From positions 62,001 to 126,000 of the forward strand of contig SVER01000004.1 in assembly GCA_015057315.1 (NCBI GenBank): a DNA stretch of 64,000 nt, in the 5' to 3' direction. The notes beneath the pieces were generated by a model. That model ran no database searches. It saw only the letters and a program-made list of their open reading frames with translations, and was not told where the DNA came from. Shown here in pieces: positions 28,265 to 37,802 of this stretch. The translations under genes were made by a program, and so were the position numbers. This DNA is from Pseudobutyrivibrio ruminis (GTDB lineage: Bacteria > Bacillota > Clostridia > Lachnospirales > Lachnospiraceae). The first letter of the stretch is position 1; each line of letters opens with the position of its first letter.

Positions 28265-28531
28265 CTACTCGCCTAGTCCGCTTTCAATAGACGATACCAT
28301 ATCAGCGAGGGCTTCGTTTTCATCTTCACCTTCACAGTGGATAACGATTTCGTCACCTGATTTGACGCAAGCGCCAAGGACTCCGAGAACTGATTTTGCA
28401 TTTGCCTCGTAGTTATTATCTGTTGTGAAGGTTATTTTAGATTTATATTTCATGGCGGTTTCACATAAGACCCCTGCCGGTCTTAGATGCAATCCCGTCG
28501 CATTAACTATTTTTACTTTCTTTGAAACCAT
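28265..28531 (-). CDS. HPr-family phosphocarrier protein
   Basis: MVSKKVKIVNATGLHLRPAGVLCETAMKYKSKITF; 88 aa HPr. Confidence 0.93.
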   Translation of the reverse strand: MVSKKVKIVNATGLHLRPAGVLCETAMKYKSKITFTTDNNYEANAKSVLGVLGACVKSGDEIVIHCEGEDENEALADMVSSIESGLGE

Positions 28532-28550
28532 ATCTAATCCTAGTCTGAAA

Positions 28551-28633
28551 CAAATCCTACGTTCACAATCTATTTTGTTCTTTCAGTCACTAGATGTTCC
28601 TTACAGAACAAAAAAGATTGTTAACTGGATTTG
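28551..28633. repeat. Long intergenic hairpin, family B (B7)
   Basis: caaatcctacgtTCACAATCtattttgttct ttcagtcactagatgttccttac agaacaaaaaaGATTGTTaactggatttg. Confidence 0.85.
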
Positions 28634-28641
28634 AATATACT

Positions 28642-29991
28642 TTATAAAATTGTCTTAGTAATCAAGTCGGCGAGCGCGTGGGCGTCGGCCTCGATTTCTT
28701 CCTGGTTTTTGCCTTCAATCATAACACGAACCAGTGGCTCTGTACCTGATGGACGAATAAGCACGCGTCCTTCTCCAGCAAACTTCTGGCCTAAATCTTC
28801 GATTGCCTTTGCAATTTCAGGGTACTCCATGTAGCTTTCTTTCTTATGATTAGGAACCTTTGCATTAACAAGGGCCTGTGGCAATACTTCCATGATAGAT
28901 GCAAGCTCTGAAAGTGACTTACCGGTTTCTACCATAACGCGCAATAAATGAAGAGCTGATAAAAGTCCATCACCTGTAGTATTGTCATCCAAGAAGATAA
29001 CATGACCACTCTGCTCGCCACCGATATTGTAGCCATTTGCAAGCATGTTCTCTAATACATATCTGTCGCCAACCTTTGTAGACTCTACATTAATGCCCTG
29101 CTCCTTAGCCATAAGTGTAAAGCCGAGGTTAGTCATTACTGTAACAACGCAGGTATTCTTCTTAAGAGTGCCCTTGTCTTTCATGTGCTTAGCACAGATA
29201 GCCATTACCTGGTCACCATCCACAAGGCGTCCCTTTTCATCTACAGCAAGCATTCTATCTGCATCACCGTCAAAAGCGAGACCAACCTGTGCATTCTCTG
29301 CAACTACTCTAGCTTTAAGCTCATCCATGTGAGTACTTCCGCAGTTAGAATTGATGTTAGTTCCATCAGGATTGTTGTGGATTGTAATAAGTTCTGCACC
29401 CATTTCCGAAAGGCAAGCAACGCTTGTTCTGTATGAAGCTCCCTCTGCACAGTCAATAACAATCTTAAGCCCTGAAAGGTCGATAGGCACTGTGTTCTTA
29501 AGGAAATCTACATACTCTCTTCCAAGATCGAATCTGTAGTCAATCTTTCCTATTTCTGCTCCAGTAGGAAGATTAACCTCCTTCATATCATTTTCGATAA
29601 GAGCCTGAATCTCGTCCTCTAATGCATCTGAAAGCTTAAAGCCTTCACCATTGAAGAACTTAATTCCATTAAATTCCATTGGGTTGTGGCTGGCAGAAAT
29701 AACTACACCAGCATCAACCTTGTGCTTTCTAGTAAGATAAGCAATTGCAGGTGTTGGAAGAACACCTACATATACAGCATTTGCACCAACTGAACAGATA
29801 CCACTCATAAGTGCAGATGCAAGCATTGTTCCTGAAATTCTAGTATCACATCCTACGATAATAGTAGGCTGATGGCTTGCTTCCTTTGTAAGTACATAAG
29901 CACCTGCCTGGCCTAATGCCTTAGCAAGCTCAATTGTTAATTCTGAGCCAGCAACACCTCTGACTCCATCAGTTCCAAATAATCTTCCCAT
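28642..29991 (-). CDS. glmM: Phosphoglucosamine mutase
   Basis: [31 protein letters not shown]...[17 protein letters not shown]. Confidence 0.96.
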   Translation of the reverse strand: MGRLFGTDGVRGVAGSELTIELAKALGQAGAYVLTKEASHQPTIIVGCDTRISGTMLASALMSGICSVGANAVYVGVLPTPAIAYLTRKHKVDAGVVISASHNPMEFNGIKFFNGEGFKLSDALEDEIQALIENDMKEVNLPTGAEIGKIDYRFDLGREYVDFLKNTVPIDLSGLKIVIDCAEGASYRTSVACLSEMGAELITIHNNPDGTNINSNCGSTHMDELKARVVAENAQVGLAFDGDADRMLAVDEKGRLVDGDQVMAICAKHMKDKGTLKKNTCVVTVMTNLGFTLMAKEQGINVESTKVGDRYVLENMLANGYNIGGEQSGHVIFLDDNTTGDGLLSALHLLRVMVETGKSLSELASIMEVLPQALVNAKVPNHKKESYMEYPEIAKAIEDLGQKFAGEGRVLIRPSGTEPLVRVMIEGKNQEEIEADAHALADLITKTIL

Positions 29992-29999
29992 ATTACTCC

Positions 30000-31271
30000 T
30001 TAATTATCCTCTGTAGCGTGGGATGTTTTAGAATCATCCTCGGTTACATTTACTGTCACCGATGTATTTTGAATGGTGACTCCTTCAATATTTTCAAACT
30101 GCAAAACAGCATTTTGCGATTCGCCAACAGCAATTCCAGAGCAGTCCACATAGCCTTTTACATCTTTTGTCTTAAGTGCATCCAGCTCTGCTTCGCTTCC
30201 AAATACATTCACCTTAACATCACTGCTATTAAGAGTTACCGCCATTCCCTCAGGAACATTTCTAAACTCTATATTGTCTGCAGTTACATCAAAGGTAGAG
30301 GCCGTTTCCCCTGCCATCAGTACCGTTATGGTGACCTTTGCACTAGAACTATCCGCCAGGGTAACTCCCGTTGGCAGATAAGAACTAATATCTACTGTGG
30401 TGATAAACGAACCTGTCAAATCAGATAGGTTGATTACCGACTCTGGGATGGTGACACTGGTGACATCATTAAGAGCACTAGTTTCACCTATAATCATCAC
30501 TGATGATGGATCAGTTTTTATAGAATCAAGTGTTAAACCATCCGGAAGTGTTCCGCTTGTTTTAACAACTACATCTACCGCTTTAGTATTCAAGAATGAG
30601 ACGCTTACTGATATCGTTGACACCGAAAGAGTAAGCTCCTTGGCATCTACCTCATCTCCTCGTTCTGTATAAAACTTAGGTATTACACTCTCTGTAAAGT
30701 TGCTTGTTACCCCGCTAATATTAGCTGTAGCAACCACCGAACTGATGGAAGAAACCACATCTTCTGGACCTGTAACTGTAAGCACAGTTGGACTGCTGGT
30801 AACAGTATCAACCGCAAGTCCTTCCTCTACAGTACCTGTAGTTTGTGCACTAACAACAAACCTCTGAGTCTTCTCATCCTCAAGCACAACATACAAATAA
30901 TTCTGCTTGCTGGAAATAGTGATGTAATTAGCGTAAGACTTTGCCGCTATTGTTACAGGAATTCTCTCCTCATTTTCCAGATTGTTCATATCAGCAACAG
31001 CTGAGAAATCTGAAGGGGAAAGCTTTTCAATAATGGAACGCTTAGCAGTAACTCTAAAGCTGACTGTATTGATTCCATCCTTTATTTCATATAGCTTACC
31101 GGCAGATTTAAGCACATCCCCATTGGTAACTGTAACAACCGATGTAAATGTCCTGGTCTGCGTTGGGTCATCAATGTTGACAACCACCAGCCATAGCAAG
31201 AATGCAAATATAAATGCAAGTATCTTTAATCCGACGTCCTTTGTGAGGGCTGTAATAATCTTCTGCTTCAT
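30000..31271 (-). CDS. cdaR: YbbR-domain protein CdaR
   Basis: N-terminal [24 protein letters not shown] then YbbR repeats; start moved to MKQKIITAL (31271). Confidence 0.9.
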   Translation of the reverse strand: MKQKIITALTKDVGLKILAFIFAFLLWLVVVNIDDPTQTRTFTSVVTVTNGDVLKSAGKLYEIKDGINTVSFRVTAKRSIIEKLSPSDFSAVADMNNLENEERIPVTIAAKSYANYITISSKQNYLYVVLEDEKTQRFVVSAQTTGTVEEGLAVDTVTSSPTVLTVTGPEDVVSSISSVVATANISGVTSNFTESVIPKFYTERGDEVDAKELTLSVSTISVSVSFLNTKAVDVVVKTSGTLPDGLTLDSIKTDPSSVMIIGETSALNDVTSVTIPESVINLSDLTGSFITTVDISSYLPTGVTLADSSSAKVTITVLMAGETASTFDVTADNIEFRNVPEGMAVTLNSSDVKVNVFGSEAELDALKTKDVKGYVDCSGIAVGESQNAVLQFENIEGVTIQNTSVTVNVTEDDSKTSHATEDN

Positions 31272-31272
31272 A

Positions 31273-32139
31273 CTATCCCTCCTTTTCCGCCGCACCTACG
31301 CCAGCTGGTTCTTCTGTGTCAGGATTTTGGATTCGTTTAAGCTCTGCAATCAATTCGTCTTCTTTTACATCTCTAACAATACGTCCCTCTCTTGCATAAG
31401 AAACTGCACCAGTCTCCTCTGATACAATTATTGTAAGAGAATCAGAAACCTCACTAATACCAACTGCAGCCCTGTGTCTGGTTCCCAAATCCTTAGATAG
31501 TGCCATATTATCAGATAAAGGTAAATAACATGTAGCCGAAACCACTCTATCCCCTCTAACTATTACAGCACCATCATGCAAAGGTGTGTTTTTCTCAAAA
31601 ATATTTATTAGAAGCTGTCTTGTAACAAGAGCATCCAGGCTGATACCTGTTCTCTCGAATTCAGTCAGCTGCATATCATTTTCAACAACAATAAGAGCGC
31701 CTGTCTTTACCGCTCCCATTTCATAGCAGGCTGTAACCATACCTGTAATGGTAGAATCATCAAACTTCTTAGCCCCGGTTTTAAGTATGTTCCAAGAAAA
31801 CATCGATGTAATCTTTCTTCGTCCAATCTGCTCTAATGCCCTACGAAGCTCTGGCTGGAACACCACGATAAGCACTGTAACAGCAACAGAAATGAACCTT
31901 TCGCCCAACCACAGGATAGTGTTCATCTGGAAGATTGCTGCAATCACAAAAAACAGCATGATAATAAGGACACCTCTAATAAGCATCCATACTCTGCTGT
32001 TTTTCACCCACACTAACAGGTGATACATAAAATATGTAATTATGACAATCTCAATAATATCTGTGATGGAAACATCTGGAATATTTACATTGAAATAATC
32101 ATCGATGAAGGCATCTACAGCATTCACGAAATCAACCAC
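31273..32139 (-). CDS. cdaA: Diadenylate cyclase CdaA
   Basis: TM helices; FQPELRRALEQIGR, DAL..LLINIFEKNTPLHDGAVIVRGDRV, LGTRHRAAVG DAC motifs. Confidence 0.95.
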   Translation of the reverse strand: MVDFVNAVDAFIDDYFNVNIPDVSITDIIEIVIITYFMYHLLVWVKNSRVWMLIRGVLIIMLFFVIAAIFQMNTILWLGERFISVAVTVLIVVFQPELRRALEQIGRRKITSMFSWNILKTGAKKFDDSTITGMVTACYEMGAVKTGALIVVENDMQLTEFERTGISLDALVTRQLLINIFEKNTPLHDGAVIVRGDRVVSATCYLPLSDNMALSKDLGTRHRAAVGISEVSDSLTIIVSEETGAVSYAREGRIVRDVKEDELIAELKRIQNPDTEEPAGVGAAEKEG

Positions 32140-32168
32140 AGATTCACTTCCTAACTACCCTAAAGGGG

Positions 32169-33080
32169 TTATATTTTCTTAACTTCTTTTTCTTCCTCTA
32201 CGATTCTGATTTTAGGAACCGCAGTTACATAGTAGTAATAATCATCATCTTCAAATTGAACCTTTTCTATTCTAGAGTAGTCCAAATCCAATATGAAATA
32301 ATTAAGTATTATTCCAACAATGATTACGATAATGTTGCCAAGGACAAGGCCTGGTATCTCACCCTTTTGACTTGTAAGCAAATAGCCAACAAGCATTATA
32401 AGGAATTCTACTATCACGCCTGCCAGATTGGCAACTATCCACGACATGTTGATATTAGATTGGCGAAGCATGTATACAATCAAAAACATAGCTACCATAG
32501 ATACAAGGAAAAAGTAGAACATCCTGCCCTTAAGCATCTGTTCGTTAAGGAGCCCTACTACCGATACATCTGATGTCTCGTCTATAATAGCTGCTGCATT
32601 ATCCTTAATAATATGTAAGTAATATGCTGTGACAGAACCACAGATAACGCTACACAATTCGTTAATATTAGAGAGAAGGCCTGCGCCAAGTGAAATAACA
32701 AAAGGTGAATGGAATGAATAGCAAATAGGCACTGCCACTGTGTTATATGTGTTCTTACTTCTAAAATAAGCACACACTAAGTAAGATGCCACCACTAGTA
32801 CAAGGGCAACAACAGCAGCCTCTGTACTAAGAGCAAGTAAATCAATAAGTAATATAATTGTAAGAACAATGGATACTCCCTGAATCGGGAAAAACGCACA
32901 TATAATTGCTATTACAACCAGTAGCCATGTCTGGCTGATGGTTTTGTTGTAGCCAAAACTAGCCTTTATGCAAATAAGGCCTACAAATGCAACTATAGCA
33001 CTCCATATTTTTAAGAATAGCATCTCTCTAGAGAGTATAAACTTACGTATGTCATCTCTTGTTCTTATAAATGCGTTCAT
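32169..33080 (-). CDS. Uncharacterised polytopic membrane protein
   Basis: Multiple TM segments; upstream of cdaA in the same direction. Confidence 0.7.
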   Translation of the reverse strand: MNAFIRTRDDIRKFILSREMLFLKIWSAIVAFVGLICIKASFGYNKTISQTWLLVVIAIICAFFPIQGVSIVLTIILLIDLLALSTEAAVVALVLVVASYLVCAYFRSKNTYNTVAVPICYSFHSPFVISLGAGLLSNINELCSVICGSVTAYYLHIIKDNAAAIIDETSDVSVVGLLNEQMLKGRMFYFFLVSMVAMFLIVYMLRQSNINMSWIVANLAGVIVEFLIMLVGYLLTSQKGEIPGLVLGNIIVIIVGIILNYFILDLDYSRIEKVQFEDDDYYYYVTAVPKIRIVEEEKEVKKI

Positions 33081-33083
33081 TAA

Positions 33084-33527
33084 TTATTCCTCAAGTGTTT
33101 CTTTGTGATTTCTAGCAAGTAATGGTTTGGTCTGCTGCACCTCATCCTCATACATAAGGTTAAGTCTGGAATACTTAGAAGCCAGCTCTTTAATAAGCCT
33201 TTTGCCTCTGCGGTATTGTTTAGCAGCCCTGCGTCTGGTGTTGTGCACATGGACAATAATATATAGAGCATACGCCAAAAGCCCGGCTAATGCCATTAGC
33301 AAAATGTACATAGTTGTAATATTTTCAAGCACATTACCTGCAATATATAACACTATGGCAACATAAATAATACCAAAGAATATTGTACCTGCAAGAAAGC
33401 CGCCCCATCCGTGGAGTGCCACATACTCCTTTTTAGAGTACCTGAGCATCGGCTGATAATCCGGACCATATTCCTTTTCAAATATAGCCATAGAAGTCAT
33501 GTGTTTAACACGTTCTTCATTAATCAT
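33084..33527 (-). CDS. Small uncharacterised membrane protein
   Basis: Two to three TM segments, start 3 nt from the next gene. Confidence 0.65.
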   Translation of the reverse strand: MINEERVKHMTSMAIFEKEYGPDYQPMLRYSKKEYVALHGWGGFLAGTIFFGIIYVAIVLYIAGNVLENITTMYILLMALAGLLAYALYIIVHVHNTRRRAAKQYRRGKRLIKELASKYSRLNLMYEDEVQQTKPLLARNHKETLEE

Positions 33528-33627
33528 GTATTGGCCTCTCTATGTAGGTTCTAGGGTAGATTTAGGCCGATTATTTAAAGTCTACCTAATCATACAGAAT
33601 GAGTATAGCATAAAACCCCCACAAAAA

Positions 33628-33662
33628 GAAATACCTACTAGCTTTTGCCAGCAGGTATTTTA
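33628..33662 (-). terminator. Rho-independent terminator
   Basis: Minus strand AAAATACCTGCTGGCAAAAGCTAGTAGGTATTTCTTTTTG, 3' of the 33674 gene. Confidence 0.7.
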
Positions 33663-33673
33663 ATTTTACATTA

Positions 33674-34084
33674 TTATTTTTCTAAGAAACGCATCTTATT
33701 TTTGTTTTCAGGCTTCTTCTTTGGAGGCTCTGGTGCTTTTGGTTTTTCTATAGCCTGGCTTAGAGTATTAGCCATAGTATTCTTACAGTTCTCGCAGAAA
33801 CGGCCTGTTTTTATAGTCGCACCACAATTTTCGCACTCGATTCCAATGTCAGAATCATCTGTAAACTGTAGCCTTTCCTCTCTAATCCACTGACGAATCT
33901 GATTTGTCGTTACTTCATTATCATCGGAAATCTGCTGTATAGAAGCTTTAGGATTATCTCTGATGTATTCCTTTACAACCTGAAACTTCTTCTCAAGTTC
34001 ATCACGACAGGCTGGACACATATTAGGTGGTCCACCAATATAGTTGAATAACCTACCACAAGTTCTGCAATTACGTACATCCAT
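33674..34084 (-). CDS. YvyF-like flagellar-operon-associated zinc-ribbon protein
   Basis: MDVRNCRTCGRLFNYIGGPPNMCPACRDELEKKFQVVKEYIRDNP; start at 34084 with AGGAGGT. Confidence 0.8.
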   Translation of the reverse strand: MDVRNCRTCGRLFNYIGGPPNMCPACRDELEKKFQVVKEYIRDNPKASIQQISDDNEVTTNQIRQWIREERLQFTDDSDIGIECENCGATIKTGRFCENCKNTMANTLSQAIEKPKAPEPPKKKPENKNKMRFLEK

Positions 34085-34107
34085 AGATAATACCTCCTGA
34101 CTAGCTA

Positions 34108-34836
34108 CTATAGCTGACCAATGCAAATACACAGGCCATAGACTTCTTTTACTCCCCCATCCTTTAAAACTCTGGCTACTTCATTTAAAGTTGAACCAGT
34201 TGTATAAATATCATCAACTATAAGTACTTTTCTAAATTGTACATCATTTTTTAGTATTGTGAAAGCTTTTAACAGATTTTTCGTTCTTTTTAGCCTATTT
34301 AACTGTTTCATTGCCACAGTATCTACATTTCGTCCAACAATTCCATCTGCAACTGGTATGTTTGTAACCTCACTTAATGCATCTGCAAAGACCTTGGCCT
34401 GATTATAGCCTCGCTTTTTCTCTTTTTTATCATACATAGGAACAGGCACAATTACATCGAATCCCTTTTCTTTAATCCAGCTTCCATAATTTTTTATGGC
34501 ATGATAAACAAATACCTTTCCATAGCATCTTCTGTTAGCATATTTGAAACGGTACATAGCATTTTTCATTTCTCCGGTATATCTGAATATAGCCTTGTTC
34601 TGAATAAAGAAATTACTGGTGCTATTGCAGCTTTTACAATACTCTTCATTATTATTTACTGGCACGCCACATTTCAAGCAATAATGTGGACCTACCAGTT
34701 TAATTTTCTTAGCGCAGTTTTTGCAAAACCCTATTTCTTTTTCTATTTTCAATAAAACTTTATCGCAAGATATACACTTGTTTGGGTATAATAACTCTAC
34801 AATAGAGTCTATAATACCTTTTGTAAAATGATTCAT
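34108..34836 (-). CDS. comFC: ComF family phosphoribosyltransferase-like protein
   Basis: Cys-rich N-terminus, VLIVDDIYTTGSTLNEVARVLK PRT motif; start at 34836 with GGAGT. Confidence 0.9.
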   Translation of the reverse strand: MNHFTKGIIDSIVELLYPNKCISCDKVLLKIEKEIGFCKNCAKKIKLVGPHYCLKCGVPVNNNEEYCKSCNSTSNFFIQNKAIFRYTGEMKNAMYRFKYANRRCYGKVFVYHAIKNYGSWIKEKGFDVIVPVPMYDKKEKKRGYNQAKVFADALSEVTNIPVADGIVGRNVDTVAMKQLNRLKRTKNLLKAFTILKNDVQFRKVLIVDDIYTTGSTLNEVARVLKDGGVKEVYGLCICIGQL

Positions 34837-34910
34837 TATTAATACTCCTATTTGACTAATTTGGGATAACAAACTATTATTTAGTAACTGAATCGTTGAA
34901 AGGAATACCT

Positions 34911-36257
34911 ATGAAAAAAAGATTTTTAAGTATAATATTAGCGGCAAGCTTATGTCTATCCTTAAGTGCTTGTGCTGGAAAGACAAAGACAGAGCCTGAA
35001 AACGACACTAGTGAAGAATCTACTGAAGATTCATATTCATATAATATATCAGCACTTTTATCAAAAGACAATAAGATGGACGAAATTCTTTTACAAGGAT
35101 TTTCAGATGCCCTTACAGATTACATCGGGGATGACCACTTCACTATAAACACAGCCTATGCTACAGAAGAGACTCCTAGCGATGTTATAGTTGCTGATGC
35201 AGTCAAAAGTGGTGCTGATATGATTTTCACAACTGGTAAATCTGCTCTTTCTGCTGCCGCAGATGCTACTGAGACCATCCCAATTGTTGCAACTAACATA
35301 GTTGATTTCAAGGGAACTCTTCGTATCGCCAGTCTCAACGGTAAATCCTGGGACAAAACCACAGGCCGTAACATCACTGGCGTAAGCAGTAAGCCAAGCA
35401 TAGTTGACCAGGTTTCACTTATGATAGAAGCCACTAAGGATTTGCAGACTGTCGGCATCCTCTTCTCGCCAGAAGATACTGATGCCATTTATCAAAACGA
35501 AATTTTTGAAGCTTATCTTGATCAGGCTGGTATTCCATGGAAGGAATATTTAATTCCAGCCACCAACACTTCCGTAGGCACTGATGAGGAAAAGAGCTCT
35601 ACTGCTCTCAGCCCTAGCAAATATGTTGCTTTTTCTGCAAAAGAGGGAATGGACAACGAGGTTATCGGTCTTGGTGAAGATCCAATGTTTGGTTTGAATT
35701 CACCATCATCTACTAGAGTTGCTCTTATTTCAGATTTTTGGACTGGTCCTAAGACAGTTGCCGCCTCATCTGATGATGCAGAAGAAGATTCTTCTGCAGA
35801 GGAAGACGACTCTCAAAAGGATTCCACTGATATTGAATCAGAAATCACTTTGGAAGATAGAATTAAAGAAGCCTGCAGCGAATGCTCAGCTATATATGTT
35901 CCATACGAAAGCATGCTTACAGACCAAATGTCTATTATAGGTTCTGTAGCAACTGAGCAGGATGTTGTAGTTGTAGCTGGTGACACTAACATCGGCCAGA
36001 ATTCACTAGTTACTCTTTTCATGGATCCTTATTCCCTTGGCTATTCAGCTGGAAAGAAGGCTGTGAGAGTATTTAATGGTGACGATATCGCCACTATTAA
36101 GATAGGCTATGGCGATACTGATGAATGTATTAAGCTTTACAACGGCGAAATAGCTAAGAAGTTTGACTTAGAATTCCCTAAGTCCTTTAATGAATTTGAA
36201 GAGTTTTTATCTACCTATAAGTATGGTAGCAATACAACACGATTCTCATTTAATTAA
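34911..36257 (+). CDS. ABC transporter substrate-binding lipoprotein
   Basis: MKKRFLSIILAASLCLSLSACAG lipobox; periplasmic-binding fold, GILFSPEDTDAI; start at 34911. Confidence 0.82.
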   Translation: MKKRFLSIILAASLCLSLSACAGKTKTEPENDTSEESTEDSYSYNISALLSKDNKMDEILLQGFSDALTDYIGDDHFTINTAYATEETPSDVIVADAVKSGADMIFTTGKSALSAAADATETIPIVATNIVDFKGTLRIASLNGKSWDKTTGRNITGVSSKPSIVDQVSLMIEATKDLQTVGILFSPEDTDAIYQNEIFEAYLDQAGIPWKEYLIPATNTSVGTDEEKSSTALSPSKYVAFSAKEGMDNEVIGLGEDPMFGLNSPSSTRVALISDFWTGPKTVAASSDDAEEDSSAEEDDSQKDSTDIESEITLEDRIKEACSECSAIYVPYESMLTDQMSIIGSVATEQDVVVVAGDTNIGQNSLVTLFMDPYSLGYSAGKKAVRVFNGDDIATIKIGYGDTDECIKLYNGEIAKKFDLEFPKSFNEFEEFLSTYKYGSNTTRFSFN

Positions 36258-36262
36258 TAGTA

Positions 36263-36317
36263 ACCCCCTAGATTTTGGTAAAGTTATCTGACAACGTTAC
36301 TAAATCTAGGGGGTTTT
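36263..36317 (+). terminator. Rho-independent terminator with long stem
   Basis: acccccTAGATTT ... AAATCTAGGGGGTTTTC. Confidence 0.8.
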
Positions 36318-36433
36318 CAAAATACTTGACTTGTGGTATTATGATAGTAACTATAAGTATAGGTTTCTAGGCCCTGGCATAGACAAAGGATTGTCGAAGG
36401 CACTAATTTCAAGGAAGAAAGGAGGGGCGTCTT

Positions 36434-37711
36434 ATGGCACGCATTGATGCTGCGTATAATTATTTCATGACTACCTATGGCGACAACATAGGCAATCGTT
36501 ACGAATCTCATAAAAAGAGCGAATTACGCGACACGTACAATAAAATAGTCAAAGCCAACAAAGATTCTCCTCTGTACAAGATAAAAGATTCCGAGGATAT
36601 GGGTCAGTTTGCCATTGATATTAAAGAGCATGCTAATTCTATGGCTCTTTCAGTATCTAATCTTTCTTCCGCTGGGGAAGATATTTCATCTGTATTGGAC
36701 AAGAGAATCGCTTCATCTTCACAGCCAGATTCAGTAGAGGCTCTTTATGTAGGTGATGATGATTCAGTTGCAGATCCATTTACAATAGAGGTAGAGGAGC
36801 TTGCCAAACCACAGGTTAACACCGGTAATTTCTTACCTAGTGAAGGGCATGATTTTGCTGAAGGCCAATATTCATTTGATTTGGACATCAGAAATCATTC
36901 CTACGAGTTCCAGTTTAATGTTAACAAGGGTGAGACTGATCTAAACGTCCAAAACAAGATTGTCAGATTGCTCAACACCTCTGATGTTGGTCTTAGCGCT
37001 ATGCTTATCTCTGATGATAGAACAGGTTCTAAGGCAATCCAGATTACTTCTAAGGCAACTGGAAAGAGTACTGATGAGAATTCGCTTTTTAATATTTCTT
37101 CTTCTATATCATGGCGTGAGCTTAACACCCTAGGTATAGATAATATTACACAGCAGCCATCTAATTCCAGCTTTAAGCTAAATGGAAATGCCCACGAATC
37201 ACTTTCCAATACATTTACTGTTAACAAGGCTTATGAGTTGGCTCTTAAGGCTCCATCAACAGGTGCGGTTCAGGTTGGATTGATGAACGACACCGAAGCC
37301 CTTTCCAAAGGAATCAACCAGCTATTAGACAGCTACAATGGAATGATTGATATCGGACTTAAATACAATGGTGCCCACCAGAATCGTACCTTGTTTAACG
37401 AGATTTCTTCCATTGCACGAAATCAGGCTGATGGGCTTGCGCAGGTAGGCATTGCATCGGACAGCTTAGGTCACCTTACACTTGATAAAGATACCTTAGC
37501 TGATACAATAAACGGAATCAATAGTCGAGGCGCTTTCGATACCCTTAATGAACTAAAGGCTTCTATTTCACGAGCAGCCTCTAAGGCTTCTATTAATCCA
37601 ATGGCTTATGTAGACAAGGCTGTTGTAGAATATAAGAACCCTGGAAAGTCTCTGGCTGCACCTTATGCAACTAGTGCTTATTCAGGAATGATGGTGAATT
37701 ATGGATTGTAA
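36434..37711 (+). CDS. Orphan FliD/hook-associated-like protein
   Basis: DPFTIEVEELAKPQ...HSYEFQFNVNKGETDLNVQNKIVRLLNTSDVGLSAMLISDDRTGSKAIQITSKATGK resembles flagellin hook-IN/FliD segments; GGAGG RBS at 36420. Confidence 0.6.
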   Translation: MARIDAAYNYFMTTYGDNIGNRYESHKKSELRDTYNKIVKANKDSPLYKIKDSEDMGQFAIDIKEHANSMALSVSNLSSAGEDISSVLDKRIASSSQPDSVEALYVGDDDSVADPFTIEVEELAKPQVNTGNFLPSEGHDFAEGQYSFDLDIRNHSYEFQFNVNKGETDLNVQNKIVRLLNTSDVGLSAMLISDDRTGSKAIQITSKATGKSTDENSLFNISSSISWRELNTLGIDNITQQPSNSSFKLNGNAHESLSNTFTVNKAYELALKAPSTGAVQVGLMNDTEALSKGINQLLDSYNGMIDIGLKYNGAHQNRTLFNEISSIARNQADGLAQVGIASDSLGHLTLDKDTLADTINGINSRGAFDTLNELKASISRAASKASINPMAYVDKAVVEYKNPGKSLAAPYATSAYSGMMVNYGL

Positions 37712-37713
37712 AT

Positions 37714-37748
37714 AAAATGGCTCAATCGAATGATTGAGTCATTTTGTT
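37714..37748 (+). terminator. Rho-independent terminator
   Basis: aaaatggctcaatcgaatgattgagtcattttgtttg. Confidence 0.75.
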
Positions 37749-37754
37749 TGCCAC

Positions 37755-37797
37755 GACGCACCCCCTTTGCCGAAGGCAATCACAATGGGTGCGTCTT
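37755..37797 (-). terminator. Hairpin terminator for the convergent minus-strand operon
   Basis: gacgcacccccttt...aatgggtgcgtc. Confidence 0.55.
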
Positions 37798-37802
37798 CCC
37801 GA

